Assembly: GCA_964006375.1 (NCBI GenBank)
Contig: OZ023263.1
Span: 135,619,370-135,683,369 of the forward strand
Source of the DNA: Tillus elongatus
Taxonomy: Eukaryota; Arthropoda; Insecta; Coleoptera; Cleridae
Length of the DNA: 64,000 nt
Direction of reading: 5' to 3'
This document shows positions 10,536-22,794 of the stretch, one piece after another. The position numbers and the translations under genes are program-made. The notes under the pieces were generated by a model. That model did not search any database. It was not told where the DNA came from and saw only the letters and a program-made list of their open reading frames with translations. Within the stretch, counting starts at the first letter, position 1. Every line of letters starts with the position of its first letter.

Positions 10536-11615
10536 AGGTTTCTCAAAATTGGGGCTGGCCAAGACTGGGGCGGAAACTAAACGTTCTTTAAGCCACTTGA
10601 AAGCTTCCTCTGCTTCATCTGTCCACTTAACAGACTGGCCCTTCTTACGACCATGTAATAAAGCAGTTATGGGAACGCGAATAGTAGAGAAATCCTGAAT
10701 AAACCTACGATACCACTGTAGCAGACATATGACTTGACGTACCTCCGTAGTAATATACGGGGAGGGACACTCTAAAATACTGGCAACCTTCTTTGTCAAT
10801 TACATAACCGAGAAAAGAAAGGGATGACAAACAGAACTCACACTTATCCAAGTTTATGGTCAATCCAGCCGTAGAAAGTCTTCGATTCACTTCCAAGAGA
10901 ATATGTTGAAAGGAATTCGTCACTATGATGATATCATCCAGGTAGACCAAGCGTATGGCTCTAATTCAAGTTCAAGGATAGAGTCCATTAGGCGTTGCAT
11001 CGTCTGGTAAGCATTGCTAAGTCCAAACGGCATAGAGTAGAATTAGTATAACCCCTGTCATGTACCTGAAATGCTGTCTTTGCTTTGGAAGAATCATCCA
11101 ACGGAATTTGCCAGAATCTTTTACGCAAATCTATGTAGGGTAGATAACGAAAATCTCTGAATTTATTTAGAATAGAGTCGATAAGAGGTAGAGGGTAAGA
11201 ATCCTTAACAGCAACCTCGTTAAGTTTACGACCATTAGAACACATTCTGTAAGTGTTGTATTTTTCTTGACTAGAAGTACAGGACTGCACCAAGGTGAAT
11301 TAGAAGGTTCGATAACTCCCAAAGATAGCGTCTCGTTGATTTCATTGTTTAAATATTTCTGCAAAGCAGGCGATAAAGGATATCGACGCTGCTTGATAGG
11401 CTTGGCTGTACCAGTGTTAATAGTATGAAAGACCAGAGTAGTACGTCCCAATTTTTTAGAAGTTAAAGAGCTAAACCTTTTTATTACATTACTTAAAGTA
11501 TTCTTTTCCTCAACAGACAGAGCATCCTTGTCCAAAATAGTGGTAACGATACATAAAGAAGGTGTCATTGCATTAATGTCGTAACACTGAGCGTTAAGGT
11601 CCAAGGTATAGTCCT
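10536..11615 (-). pseudogene. gypsy reverse transcriptase, frameshifted
   Basis: Three minus-strand pieces in different frames make up the RT. The first (11167-11604) ends in GVIEPSNSPWCSPVLLVKK; the second (10988-11293) has YLPYIDLRKRFWQIPLD; the third (10705-10950) has the catalytic MVYLDDIIIV box, followed by LDKCEFC and LGYVID. A connection region (WTDEAEEAFKWLK) leads into RNase H. All conserved RT blocks are in order, but two frame changes separate them. Confidence 0.9.
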
Positions 11616-11649
11616 ATGCACAATAAGCAAAAGGTTGCAGTACTATCGG

Positions 11650-11664
11650 CGCGGCAAAGCCGCG
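11650..11664 (-). other. GC-rich hairpin near the gag-pol junction
   Basis: CGCGGC AAA GCCGCG forms a perfect 6-bp stem with a 3-nt loop in otherwise AT-rich DNA, close to where gag ends and pol begins. It could be a leftover of a translational recoding signal or chance; no slippery heptamer was identified. Confidence 0.3.
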
Positions 11665-11744
11665 GACGAGCCCCGAGGGAGTGCTCAACATAGGCACCAC
11701 ATTAGCAGGAGTGAATTTCCGGTCGTCAAGTTTTTTGTATAATT

Positions 11745-12944
11745 AGAACATTTGTCTATAAGTGTTCTTATTACCGCATCCAAAACAAAATCTTTCCCTA
11801 GGCAAAGTGCAAGTAGAATACAAATGACCACTTGCTCTACAATTCCAACAAATCTTATCTGAGATTGCTTCACCGAGGTATCATTTTGGTAAAGACACGA
11901 TAAGTCAGGTTCCAACAGACACCTTATTTTTCGGAGGTGGATTGTATTTTTCATTTCGAATGTTTGTCTTCAATTTTCCTAAAAAAATTCTTTAATTCAG
12001 ACAATGAAAACATTTTGATTAAATATAACTTACAAGAAAAGAAGGGGTTCAAATCTCTTGAGATTTGTTTGATGATTACATTTTCATTAGGAATTTTAGG
12101 TATACGTTTAAACATTGCTTCGATGGCCATAATATAGAACAAAACATTATCCCTTGGATCTTGAGTCCGAGAGCGAATTTCAGCCAACAAATCATATTGA
12201 TAGTCAACAGGTAGAAAATTTCTTTTTGGTAACGTCACTAATTCAGACCAGGCAGAAATATCCTTTCTTATATTTCTAAACCAGCAAAGTGCTGGACCTG
12301 TAAATAATTAAATTGCGGCAGCAAACAGTTGTTCACCAGAAATTTTTCGAGACGTGCTAAATTCCTGAACTTTCTCTAGAAAAGATGAGGCTTCCTTTAT
12401 AAGTTTTCCCCGAGAATTTAATGCCCCACTTGTGTGCAGGTATAGGTTTATGAGTGTTTCAGGGTAGTGAAAGTTCCTGAATGTCTGACCTACGTAACAT
12501 GGTTGACGAAATGGGTGGTGCGAAATCTTCCTGACAATTGTCTTTTTGTTCTAACAACAAACCTGTAATGACCATTATTCGACCCTCAATTTTAAATAGT
12601 ATTTCTTGTTCTGGGGTCTTTGATTTTAATAAAGAAAATCTGCGTTCGACATGACACAGATGTGACCCAATACGACGTATTTCAATCTCAGAAAGTGTCT
12701 CAGAAGAACCAGTGAAATTCGACATTAATTTCTCCAGGATTAACGCGATTTGACTCACGTCATCGTCAAATTCGAGAGGCGACCTAATTTCATACTTGAA
12801 ACCTGCCTTCTCTCTGAGCAAGACCGTGCGCAATTGCGTCCTGCGAAGTGTTTGGTTACTTTGGGGTTGTATTCCCTGAGAAAGTAGCTCATTGCAGTTC
12901 TGCGGTAAGCAAATCTACTGGTTCAATCTTGAAGAAGCTGTCAT
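11745..12944 (-). pseudogene. gypsy gag with CCHC zinc knuckle, broken
   Basis: A probable start Met at 12942-12944 is followed after nine codons by an in-frame TAG, then by a long open segment (12459-12900). A capsid-like segment at 11951-12238 reads DPRDNVLFYIMAIEAMFKRI. Near 11760-11850 the minus strand encodes CWNCRASGHLYSTC, a perfect CX2CX4HX4C nucleic-acid-binding knuckle, followed by a second, incomplete CFGCG. The protein would package retrotransposon RNA. Several frameshifts interrupt it. Confidence 0.82.
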
Positions 12945-13568
12945 TGTTTCCGACGTTATTGAGATAGTCGTAATCGAGAAATAGAAATCGTTTACGATCA
13001 AGCGGTAAAATAAGTTCGGTAGTTGAAGATGGTTAGAAACATCCGTCCGAAACGTTGATTTCCACACAACACTGAGTACCTACGATATTTTTCGATAACG
13101 ATAGTTAGATGCAGTGAAACAGTGTATCTGATATAAAAAACGCCTGGACAGTATATTTCTAGGAATTCGCCCGCGTGCGCAAATATTTTTTAATTTAGAA
13201 AAAGAGTTTTCGTTAGTGGAATTGCCTTATATGTTATGTGATTTAATACAGGACAAGAAAATTACACAAATACAATGCGATAAGTCAAAAATACAGTTTC
13301 ACATACGCTAAAAAAAGTACATTCCTGTAAGAAACAGACACATACACAGTACAGTTATAATCTATCAGTTTTCCTCTCAAACTAAACAACACAAAAAACT
13401 TTCAATTTCTAACTTTAAAGGTTAATAAATGTGCCAGGTATGAGCTCTCGAAGATTTCTAGGCTAAAAAATACCAATTAATTCCCCGACACCAGGGAATG
13501 CCAGTGCAACAGTTGAGAACCCTATTTATAAGTAATATCCCTATTTGAATAAGTCTAAGAAAAAAAGC
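12945..13568. other. sequence 5' of gypsy gag
   Basis: This is probably the gypsy leader or degraded 5' LTR, but no primer-binding site or repeat partner near 8400-8950 was recognised. No gene is visible. Confidence 0.45.
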
Positions 13569-13882
13569 CTGGACGCAGCAAGTGCGTTATGATAGTGAAT
13601 TTTCGTAAAAATGTTTTAAATAGCAAATATGTGTTTTTTAAAGTAAACAGACATCAAATTTAGTTACTAGTATAACATATATAGTAAAAATAATGTACCA
13701 TATTTCATCAAAATAAGTTTATTGTTTGAAAATGTAAAAAAAAATTCAAAAATAAACTTAAAATGTTCCCGAAAAAACTAGTTTCCTGGTCAACGAACCT
13801 TATAGGTTAATAGCAAATTGAGCTCTTCAAATTTGAGACATTCAATAAAAACTCGCCACCATAACGCACTTGCTGAGTCCAG
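13569..13882. mobile_element. MITE with about 34-bp terminal inverted repeats
   Basis: The left end CTGGACGCAGCAAGTGCGTT and the reverse-complemented right end CTGGACTCAGCAAGTGCGTT match and continue as ATGRTRGYGARTTTT. The 314-bp interior is AT-rich without an ORF. Single ends of the same family occur near 60-115 (minus) and 51880-51925 (plus). The target duplication is unclear. No autonomous partner is seen in the window. Confidence 0.8.
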
Positions 13883-14129
13883 AATTTATTTTCTTACAAA
13901 CATGCATTATAATTTCGTGGTCTAAATTCCATACATTTAAGGCTGGCTCAGAACTGACACTGATAGTGGGAATCCGTCTGTGTAATTAACAGAAAACATT
14001 GTTTCTATTTCTATTTCTATTTCAACTGACCAGATTTTCCTGGTTAATGAACTTATCCAAGCCACTTGCAAAAGGAAGGTACTCAACAAATTTGATCAAA
14101 ATCGGCCCATTATTTTTTGAGTTATCGGT

Positions 14130-14242
<113 letters not shown>

Positions 14243-14253
14243 GTATTCGCTCC

Positions 14254-14436
14254 TTTTCGAGGACCATTTTAGCGATCTAATCATCTTTTCGGGGACTTTT
14301 GCGCTTTTCAAGGACCGTCCTGACAAATTATGCGTATATAAGCATCATTATGAGGACTGTCCCCGAATAATGCTCTATTCGACTATGCGGCTTTTAGGAG
14401 ACTACAAAGTTGTGTATGTAATAATCCTTTCGGGGA
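14254..14436. repeat. subterminal TTTTCGGGGAC-type motif cluster
   Basis: Variants of TTTTCGRGGAC occur at 14254, 14286, 14305, about 14348 and 14427, in inverted form at 14359-14369, and weakly at 14392. The first is part of the terminal inverted repeat. Clusters of short repeats just inside the end are typical transposase-binding regions of DNA transposons such as CACTA, but the family here is unknown. The same cluster is at 32057-32239 in copy 2. Confidence 0.6.
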
Positions 14437-15670
14437 CGTCAAGTGTAAACAGTTTTTATGCAGGGCGTGTCTTGCTGCAATAGTGGCGCTAGTAGCGCAT
14501 GCCAAGAAATTTGTTTATTAGCTACCGAATGTCTAGCGCTTGCAAAGTGCAGTATCGAAACTATCTCTAGATCATTTTTAGTAAATGCCCTAAACTTTAC
14601 AAACGTATTTTTATGAAGATACTTTGCAACCTTCATATTAGTAGGTACTTAGTTTTTAAAATTGGTATTTAACTACGTTGGCAGAACTTATTTTTTTTTT
14701 TCATATAATTTAAAGATGAATAAGTTACTGGAAATTAGTAAACTATTCGGTAAAAAAGTTCTAGCAAAAAAATCATATAAATACAGATGTATAGAAAGAT
14801 TTTTCTGGTTTCACAAGTGCTTATTTTGGTATACAACTATACTTTCCGCATTCCTATAAAATTTTATATACAAGCGTGTTTTGGAGTGTAGATGGCGTAA
14901 ATCACAAACAAAAATGAGGGCAGAAGCAAACTTTTGGAGTTATTTGGATTTTTTTGTAAGAAAAGTCCTGACATTTTCGATATGTTTTGGTGCATATCTC
15001 GCTTCACATAACCGATATAAATATACTAACTAATTTAATGCTTAAGTACCTTATTTCACTGAACATATTCACTTTTCAAGGTTTTCAGGTTTCGTTAAAA
15101 AAATATATTACCAAATAACTTTTTGTAATTAAGTCAGATGTCAAAATGTATGACATGAAGTTGATTTTATTTGTCCAATGTCAACGTCAACTTAGGATTG
15201 ATTATCGATGAAAAGAAGAGAAATCTACAGACACGTAAAAACTATAAGGCGTGCACTAACTATATGAAAATGAATTATAATAGAGGATCTTTTTTAGCTT
15301 GATATAAAACGAACGATCCCCGAAAATGTGTATGTATGTATGTATGTATAGTCGAAATTGCTTGGCTGCGGCTAATTTAGCCATTCACACATTTTCAAGA
15401 AAATGTGTAAAATATGACAAAAACATGTCGCAAATGTGAGTAAAATACTTATGTTTTACAAAAACAAATCAAAATAACTTCAAAAGTTTCCTTCTGTCCT
15501 CATTTTGATTGTGATTTTCGTCATTTACACCACAAAACACATTTGGATACAAAATTTCATAAGAATCCAATACTCGGAAAGTAAACTTTTACCCTTATTT
15601 TCTTCTCTGTAACCGGTTTCGTCTTTTACGCGAATACAAATCTTTATCACAAACTCGTGTTCGTTCATTA

Positions 15671-17960
15671 CCTCCACATCGCCAATGCATGTGGAATTAT
15701 GGCATCGGCGACAACAATTTAAAAAAAAATTAACGTCGTAAAAAGTCTTGAAACATATGCAGGCTGAATAGCTCAGTTCGCGAGGTGAGTAACCTCTAGA
15801 ATCGGACTAGAGGGTCGCGGGTTCGAGTCTCGTATTCGGACAGTCGGTCTTTTTCATTCAAATGTGGAAAGGACGGCTGCTGAAAAGTTATGGGTGGTGT
15901 CCTTTGATTATATGTGTATGTAAGCTCCCCCCGCACAAGTCAAAGATTTCTGGGTGCAAAGTTTATCTACTCTTGTGTTATTATTATATAGAAAACATGA
16001 TAAAATTTTTGGTGTCTGCCAGTCTGTCGGTCTGTATGCCTGTCTGTTTGTTATAGCCACAATAACTTTAGAACGAATTGAGATATTGTCTTCAAATTTA
16101 GTATACAGTTATCACCCGAGAAACTAACGGTTCGGACTGTTTTTGGGTAAAATTACTCCAGGGAGTAGGGGATGAATGCATGATGATTTGGTGAAAATTG
16201 ACATTTTTTCGTTAAAACTCGAGTAATATAACGTTTCAGAAGTTTATTCAGAGGTTTTTTTTTAATTAGAAAACTTTCAGTTTCATCAAACATCTGGTAG
16301 TCTGTGTTGATATTAAATTGGGGGTTGAATGTGTGGTGGTGGAATATCGGTGACAGAAATTTAAAATATTTTAAAAAAATGAAAACAGCGTATAAAGTCT
16401 CAAAACATATAGAAAACTTGATTCCGGAACGAAAATGTTTAGTCTGTTGGTCGGTCGGTTTGTCCGCCTGAACGTCTCTCTCAAATTTGGTATCCAGGAC
16501 GCTTTGAATTGTTTTTGGGTAAGCTCGCTTCAGGGGGGGGGGGTATAAATAAGGGGTGATTTGCTGAAAATGAACATTTTTTTGTTAACACTCGAGTAAT
16601 ATAACGTTTGAGAAGTTTATGAGTACAGGGATACGAATATTTTCTTCGTGGTCAAATCATGGACCCAAAATTAATTTCGTGAGAATGCCTTTTTGAAGAT
16701 AGTAGATTATCACAGCTATGTGGCAGTTATGATTCAATTTGTAGCACTATTTTAACCTGCTGTCAGAATTTTTCTGCTACCAAGATTTGTTAAATGGTTA
16801 TACTGATTGTAGTTATAGTAATTTCATGAAAGCATCCCATTCTAGAAGCAAAATTGCAGTAACTGTCCCCGCTTGTTTAAAGTTTTCATTTTAGAGCGCA
16901 CCATTTGACAAATAGATTTTAAACTTGTTCTTGCCAAAGACGCTACTTGACAGCTTAGATCAAGCTATATAGATACCAACATTTCCACGATGACATTGAC
17001 AATTTGAAATTACTGAATTACTGTTTATTCATTCTATTTTCAACCGCAAACATTGCCTTTATTTTCTGAGAAACACACCACTTTGAAGTGTCACCTGAAT
17101 TGAACCATTATTACCTCCACATCGTCAATACGTGTGGAAGTATGATATCGGCGACAAAAATTTCAATTTTTTTTGCCTAAACATCGTAAAATGTCTCAAA
17201 ACATATAGAAAACACGATCTGGGAACGAAATGTTTTTGTCTGGCGGTCTGTATGTCTGTCTGTTTGATGTATCGTCTCTAAATTTTGTATACAGTTAGCA
17301 CCTGACAAACAAACGGTTCGGATTGTTTTGGGGTAAAATCGCTCTAGGGGATAGGGGATGAATGGGGGTGATTTGGTGAAAATTGACATTTTTTCGTTAA
17401 AACTCGAGTAATAACAGTTTGGGGTTTGTTTATTAGAAAACTTTCAGTTTCATCAAACATCTAGTATTCTGTTTAGAGGGAATATCGGTGACAGGAATCT
17501 GGAATTTTTTTTACTAAATCGGCGAATAAAATCTCAAAACATAGAAAACTTGAGTTTGTACAATTTTTTGTCTGTGGTTCTGTCGGTCGGTCGGTCTATG
17601 GACCTGTACGTCTGTCTGCTGGTAGGCGCAATAAATTTCGAACGAATTGAGATATAAACTCCAAATTTGATATCCAGTTAGCACCCTACAAAGGAACTCT
17701 TCGAATTGTTTTTGGGTAAGATCGCTTTAGGGGCAGGGGATAAATGAGGGATGATTTGGTGAAAATTGGCATTTCCTCGTTAAAACTCGAGTAATATAAC
17801 GTTTTAGAAGTTTATGAGTACAGGAATATGAATATTTTCTTTGTGATTAAGTCATGGACCTTAAATTAATTTCATGAGAATGTTTTTCTGGGGAGAGTAT
17901 ATCATCACAGCTATGTGGAAGTTACGTTTCAATTTACAGCACTATTTTTTGCAATCTTTA
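15671..17960 (+). repeat. interspersed repeat family G, plus-oriented array
   Basis: The stretch has repeated starts of the form ACCTCCACATCG...GTGGAA followed by ATCGGCGACAA and CGTCGTAAAA. It also holds GTCTGTCTG-type runs and repeated blocks AACGAATTGAGATAT, GTTTTTGGGTAA, GATTTGGTGAAAATTG and AAAACTCGAGTAATA, arranged in tandem with a period near 450-700 bases. The same blocks appear inverted at 25441-27482 and again at 59980-60593 and 63277-64000. No ORF is present. Confidence 0.8.
15762..15841 (+). tRNA. tRNA-like sequence, probably a pseudogene or SINE head
   Basis: GGCTGAATAGCTCAGT resembles a tRNA 5' end with an A box, and GGGTTCGAGTCTC is a good B box/T loop. The acceptor strands GGCTGAA and TTCGGAC pair imperfectly (one mismatch, one G-U). 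The anticodon arm is abnormal: a 7-bp stem CCTCTAG/CTAGAGG with loop AATCGGA lacks the invariant U33. A functional tRNA is unlikely; it is embedded in a family-G repeat. Confidence 0.3.
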
Positions 17961-19109
17961 GGCAAATAAACGTATAGACTACGAATTTTTAACATCAATC
18001 AAATTATTATTTATTGTTGTTAAAACAATCACTTTGACATTACCCAAATTATAATATATGTCCAGGAATGTCCGTAGGTACTAACTTTAAATAATATTCA
18101 TGTATTTTACAAATCGTGTATGTTTAATACATAATACATATTCGAATCTGGACACAGATACAGCATCGTCCAAGAAAAAGGATAAATTTTATGTAAACTC
18201 AGATTATACTCTTTGGTTGCAAATAAGCGTGAGACAAGGAAATAGATTTTAACATATCTTTTATTTTGCGATATACACTTTATCTGCTTTATTGTTACGT
18301 CACATTGACTGTACAATTATTGTTTTATCAAATGGAAAAATGACTTGAAACTTTATCCTTACTAAAAAATCTTCTATAATTGCTAGGTATATGTTGATAA
18401 ATAAAACCTTCAATCAGAGTTTGCGTTCCGGACATGCAATCTCTTGTTTTTTCGAATTTACAGAAAATACATTTTTCGAAGGCAATTTTTTTTCTGAGAA
18501 AACTGATACGACTGGGGTGGCTAATGAACCATTTAAAGCTATTAACAAAAGAAAGACACGTAATAAGTTGCATCAGAAGTTATAGATTGGAAAGTTTTAT
18601 TATCGATACCTCTATAAGATAATTTTCTCAATGAAAATTCGCTAAAGGGAAGCAATACCTACTATGAAATAGCGTTACCCAGTGCTAACAGGAATAGTTT
18701 AGTTCAACATTTAATCATTTTAATCAAACTGATAAATAGGAAAATATAACAGAATATAAATATGAGTTCCATCTTCCAATTAGAGAAAGGCAGAATAAAA
18801 ATCAATAATCATATGACGGTAAAACAGGTAACACATCATAGTTTCACACGTGGTTGATATAAAAAGTGTATACCTATTATTATAGGACAGGTTTACTGCT
18901 ATGCCGATCTTCCTGGAACGGCCAGTATAACAGCCTGTCGCTAATAAAAAAATTCGTTTCACGTTCAACATTAATAATTGTGGGTTACATCGACCTTGCC
19001 GAATGTTATCTGGTTCACCTTTTTGAACTGATGTGAGACGATTATGCTCTAACACATATTTTTTTAAATGGCCGTCCTTTTGAACTAAAACAACTGTAAA
19101 GTATAAAGA
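17961..19109. other. non-coding part of the 15.9 kb unit
   Basis: AT-rich sequence with short overlapping open frames on both strands (18107-18622), none with a recognisable domain. Nothing supportable is seen. Confidence 0.4.
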
Positions 19110-19424
19110 TTGACAACCAGATTATGGTCTTTTAGGATAAGCGTAATAGGTATTCCAAATAAGAAAGGTAGATTTTTTTTCCATTTTTTTGAAGAGGACA
19201 AATACGAGAAAAGCTTCTTTAAGTATCTTAATTTTGAAAATTTGTTTTACACCAGATTTGAGGGCATGAAAAATAAACTAATCTCGCATTTGAAAAATTA
19301 TCATGCATACGAAAGCGCTATACAGAAAAACGAACTATATAAAGACCACAAATCTGACACTTATTTTGAAGCCTATTGTCAAATACTTTTTAACTCAAGA
19401 TTAAGTCAATTAATAAAACATTAA
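19110..19424 (+). CDS. hypothetical ORF, 104 codons, unknown function
   Basis: This is the longest unexplained plus-strand ORF in the 15.9 kb unit, present unchanged in copy 2. The predicted product is rich in Phe, Lys, Tyr and Asn, with FEEDKYEKSFFKYLNFENLF and FEGMKNKLISHLKNYHAY, and looks mostly helical. No motif, signal peptide or membrane segment is evident. It may be a fragment of a transposon gene, or chance in AT-rich DNA. A poor context and no visible splice or promoter evidence keep confidence low. Confidence 0.3.
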   Translation: MTTRLWSFRISVIGIPNKKGRFFFHFFEEDKYEKSFFKYLNFENLFYTRFEGMKNKLISHLKNYHAYESAIQKNELYKDHKSDTYFEAYCQILFNSRLSQLIKH

Positions 19425-19790
19425 AAATAATCTTTTTGAAAAAAATTTCCGCCATTTGGAAATAAATTTATCTACCAAAAAATCAGATAAGACGTTATAT
19501 TTGCGTTCTTTAGTTTATAACAAAACATGCAATGCAATTTGTTTTGTTAATATACCCATACCCATCCTTATAAATTAAAAGTAAAAAGTAAAAAAAAAAC
19601 ATCTCAGAGTTTCTCGATCCTGCTGGTTATTTTTCTACAAGTATATTTTACGCTTACAAGAGTTGTATAGGTATGCAAAGACAAAATTTATTAACTCATG
19701 GCTTTCTGAAGTAATCATCATGTTTACACATAACTCTTCTAGGTAGACACACATTGGCCGTCATTTAAAAATTTTAAAGTTTAGCATAGA

Positions 19791-20130
19791 GCCTCGGTGG
19801 TTCAGGGGTAAGAACGTGTGCCTCCGAACCGAAGGGTACTGGGTTTGATCCCAGGGTTCTCCTTTCACTTTTTCAGTACAACTGTAACATTAACATCAAC
19901 CGAGGTTCTGGCATTGTATTTCAGCAAGTTGAATGTCTGCACGTTCCGCCCTTCGGAGAGCGCGTAAAGCCGTCGGTCCCGTGTCCATGCGATGTTGGGC
20001 ACGTTAAAAATCCCTACCCTCCTTACAGAAATGCAGGGGTTCGGCAAAATTTCCAGGATAGTGAGGTGAAACTGTTCCCTGGCGTCGGTGATTGGCCATA
20101 GTCGCGGAAATAGGCCGACGTTAAAGAAAC
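19791..20130 (+). mobile_element. tRNA-derived SINE, most complete copy
   Basis: A head GCCTCGGTGGTTCAGGGGTA with A-box-like sequence is followed by a B-box-like GGGTTTGATCCCA. The body includes CCGAGGTTCTGGCATTG, GCCGTCGGTCCCGTGTCC, ATGCGATGTTGGGCACG, ACGTTAAAAATCC and GGCGTCGGTGATTGGCC, and it ends in GACGTTAAAGAAAC and a CA-rich tail. It serves as the reference for the other copies in the window. Confidence 0.9.
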
Positions 20131-21737
20131 AAAACACACACACAAAGTTTAGCAAGAAAATTAATATAGCACAAATTTGACATCTTTCAAGTCTACTCAA
20201 AAGTAGTTTTCGTCTTCAGATTCGACCAAATAATAGCAGTGTAAAAGTATTTTTTTTGCGAAAAATGGCTGCCATTTTGAAATATGTTTATTTGGCAAAA
20301 AATCAAGCGAAGTTTTAAAGTATATATTATACTGTTTTTAAATTGATTGCAAAACACATTCATTTTTAAAAGTAATAACAAAGACCATTTTGTTAAAAAA
20401 AATAAAACAAAAACATCTCCATGTAAACCAATCCAATTGGGTTTGTAACGACTACATTTTTTATGACTATGTACTACCGACAAGGATTGCATATGCCAAG
20501 ATTAAAGTTCTTAAGCTTTAAGGCTTTTTGGACGATTAACTACATTTTACCACTACCTATACAATATGGATTATGGGTATATGCCAAGATTTAATAGTTA
20601 TATTAGCACTAAACAGGCTTTTTGAAGTTCATTATTTTTACAAAATCGTTCTACTTACGAATACGTTGCAGGCTGTCATTTTGACCAGCTAGGGTTTAGC
20701 GAAAAACGAATAGAGACTATAAAATTAAGGTTTTCCATGTCAACTTGAAAATATTTTTTTTCTTTAAATTATAAATATAATAAATGATAAATAAATAATA
20801 ACACAAGTAATTTGATTCACAAAAAGAAATATGGTAACTAATAACAAAGCGATTTGTTTTTAATTTGAAAAAACAAAAAAGCATCTAGCACTATTCGGAT
20901 CTGGTTGCATGGTTTTCTAATAACTTTATTTTAGGTCTTGAAAATACACAATAATATAAATTAAAACTGTTGATAGTTGTCACGGTCGAATATAACTGAC
21001 TTTAATTTTCTCGAACCTGAAGATGCCGCACTGGGGAAAGCGGTTGATGAGAAAGCTAAAAAAGTTACTAACAAGCATACCTTAGAAGAATTGTGTGGGA
21101 TGTGGAGCCAGAGTAGAGATCTCTACGTATATACTTATATTAAATAATTTTGTTGTCACATCATAGAGGTTTCTCTAAATAAAACAAATATATGTAAGTC
21201 AGCCTTCCTCAACGCATTTAACACCCCTGTGGTATCTATACAGCTAATTTGGTGAAATATGTTAATGCAATGATTAAGTACCTACATATATATAATATAA
21301 ACAATTATTCTAGCACTATATGTTTTATAGAGTTAGTAAATCTTAATAAAACTCGCCCATTCTCTACGGCTAACCAAAGATATTCGCCAATCCCACTCAG
21401 TTCAGGATCGGCAAGTTTAAAACTAGATCTGATTGCTTCCCAGTTCCAACCGTAGAATTTGTTTTCATGCTCTATAGAAAAAAAAATTGCACAAAAATCA
21501 AGTTTTGATTGCAAAAATCGGATATGTATGTGTGTGTTTATTTTTAGTAAATTTATTGCGTTCCTTTGATTAAAAAAACTAGAAAACATCTCTACTGGTT
21601 TAAAGTACGGTTTAAAAAAACACCGTATTTCGAAGGTCATTTAGAGGCATAACCTTGACCGTCCGGTAACATCTAGAAGCAATCCATTTTCAGTAATAGG
21701 CGTTTTCGCCAGGCGCCTGCCAGCAGCCTCATTGATC
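20131..21737. other. non-coding part of the 15.9 kb unit
   Basis: AT-rich sequence with recurring short phrases such as GCCATTTTGAAATATGTTTAT that also appear near 19450. Minus-strand open stretches at 20193-20492 and 21305-21640 have no recognisable domain and are not called. Confidence 0.4.
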
Positions 21738-22434
21738 TCTAAGTGAAGATTGGAACCTAGGTTAAACACTGGTAAGTACACTTGGAGAACCCAAATCACC
21801 ACAACACATATTTTTAAAGACCTGACGATCGTTTCAGTAACAAAGTTTCTGTGTATGGTGCTTTTAATGTCGGACGAGGTCTTTGAACCTCCTTTACCAC
21901 TGCACCTGACAGGTTTCGAAATGTTTATCTGCATCAAAGACAGAGCGCAAACAGAGGACTGCAAACCAGTGGCAGGGCTCGATTTAAGGAACTTTTGTTT
22001 TTTAATGTACTAGAAATATAAGTACTTTCCTACGCATCTAGCTTCGCTGGTTGTCTGACATTTTTGATAAGTTTCAGATTTTCTTTATCAATGTGGTGGT
22101 TATTATCCTAAATATGTTGTGTATAGCGAAGTGGCTGTCAAATGAGTTTAAAAGATTACCTGTTAACCAAAAAAAGTTATTGAGTGTCAAATTGACTCGA
22201 CTTCACTACTAAAATTAAAGATGTTAAATTGGTGAAAGGCGAGGTTTTGATATAATTCGATGTAAATGAATAGAGGATGATGATAAATTTTCCCTTAAGT
22301 AAAATTAGATATAGTATAGAATAAGAGTACATCAAAAACCTGGCTAAATATAACGGACATTCGGATTGATTAGCGGAAAAATTAATTAATAGACACAGTA
22401 CAAAGAAAATGTTAGCGGAATGCACAACATTTAG

Positions 22435-22794
22435 GAAAGATAAAATAGAGAAAAAAAATGTTTGCCTACCTTTTGAACCGCGTATCACAAGGCGTCTCGA
22501 GAGCATTTTTAAGAAAGCCGATTTGCGACAGACTTTTGCGAGAAAAAATAACTTAAGAAATTTGTTATGTCGAGTATCTATAAGATAGGTTGTAAAGATT
22601 GTAATATTAAATACGTTGGGCAGACTAGGAGACACATTGAAACTAGATTTCGTGAATATCTGGCACAGCTCAGATACGGTAATGTAGACAAGTCATGCGT
22701 GGCACAACATATTTGGGATAGTAACCACCCCATTGATAAAGGAAATCTGAAACTTATGTTAAGTGCAAAAATGTTAGATACACAGCGAAGCTAG
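22435..22794 (+). pseudogene. Penelope-like RT tail and GIY-YIG endonuclease
   Basis: From 22435 the plus strand reads KNVCLPFEPRITRRLESIFK, then KKADLRQTFARKNNLRNLL, as in the end of Penelope-like reverse transcriptases. After a frameshift at about 22570 it continues as MSSIYKIGCKDCNIKYVGQT, RRHIETRFREY and a VAQHIWDSNHPID segment. IYK...KYVGQTRR...RFREY is the GIY-YIG nuclease signature with its catalytic Tyr, Arg and surrounding residues. The nuclease nicks target DNA during retrotransposition. The frameshift and missing upstream RT make this a remnant. Confidence 0.85.

Larger units (their letters stand above)
8955..12944 (-). mobile_element. degenerate Ty3/gypsy-type LTR retrotransposon
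   Basis: Reading the minus strand from 12944, the order gag with zinc knuckles, RT, RNase H, integrase is that of Ty3/gypsy elements. Each domain is interrupted by stops or frameshifts, so the element cannot produce a full polyprotein. A protease domain is not visible between the zinc knuckles (about 11745) and the start of the RT region (about 11615), a gap too short to hold one. No env-like ORF and no convincing LTR pair were seen. It appears to be an old, internally deleted insertion in the otd intron. Confidence 0.9.

Noticed and set aside
15762..15841. Functional tRNA gene
   Set aside because: The A and B boxes are good, but the acceptor stem has a mismatch and the anticodon loop lacks U33; kept only as a tRNA-like sequence.
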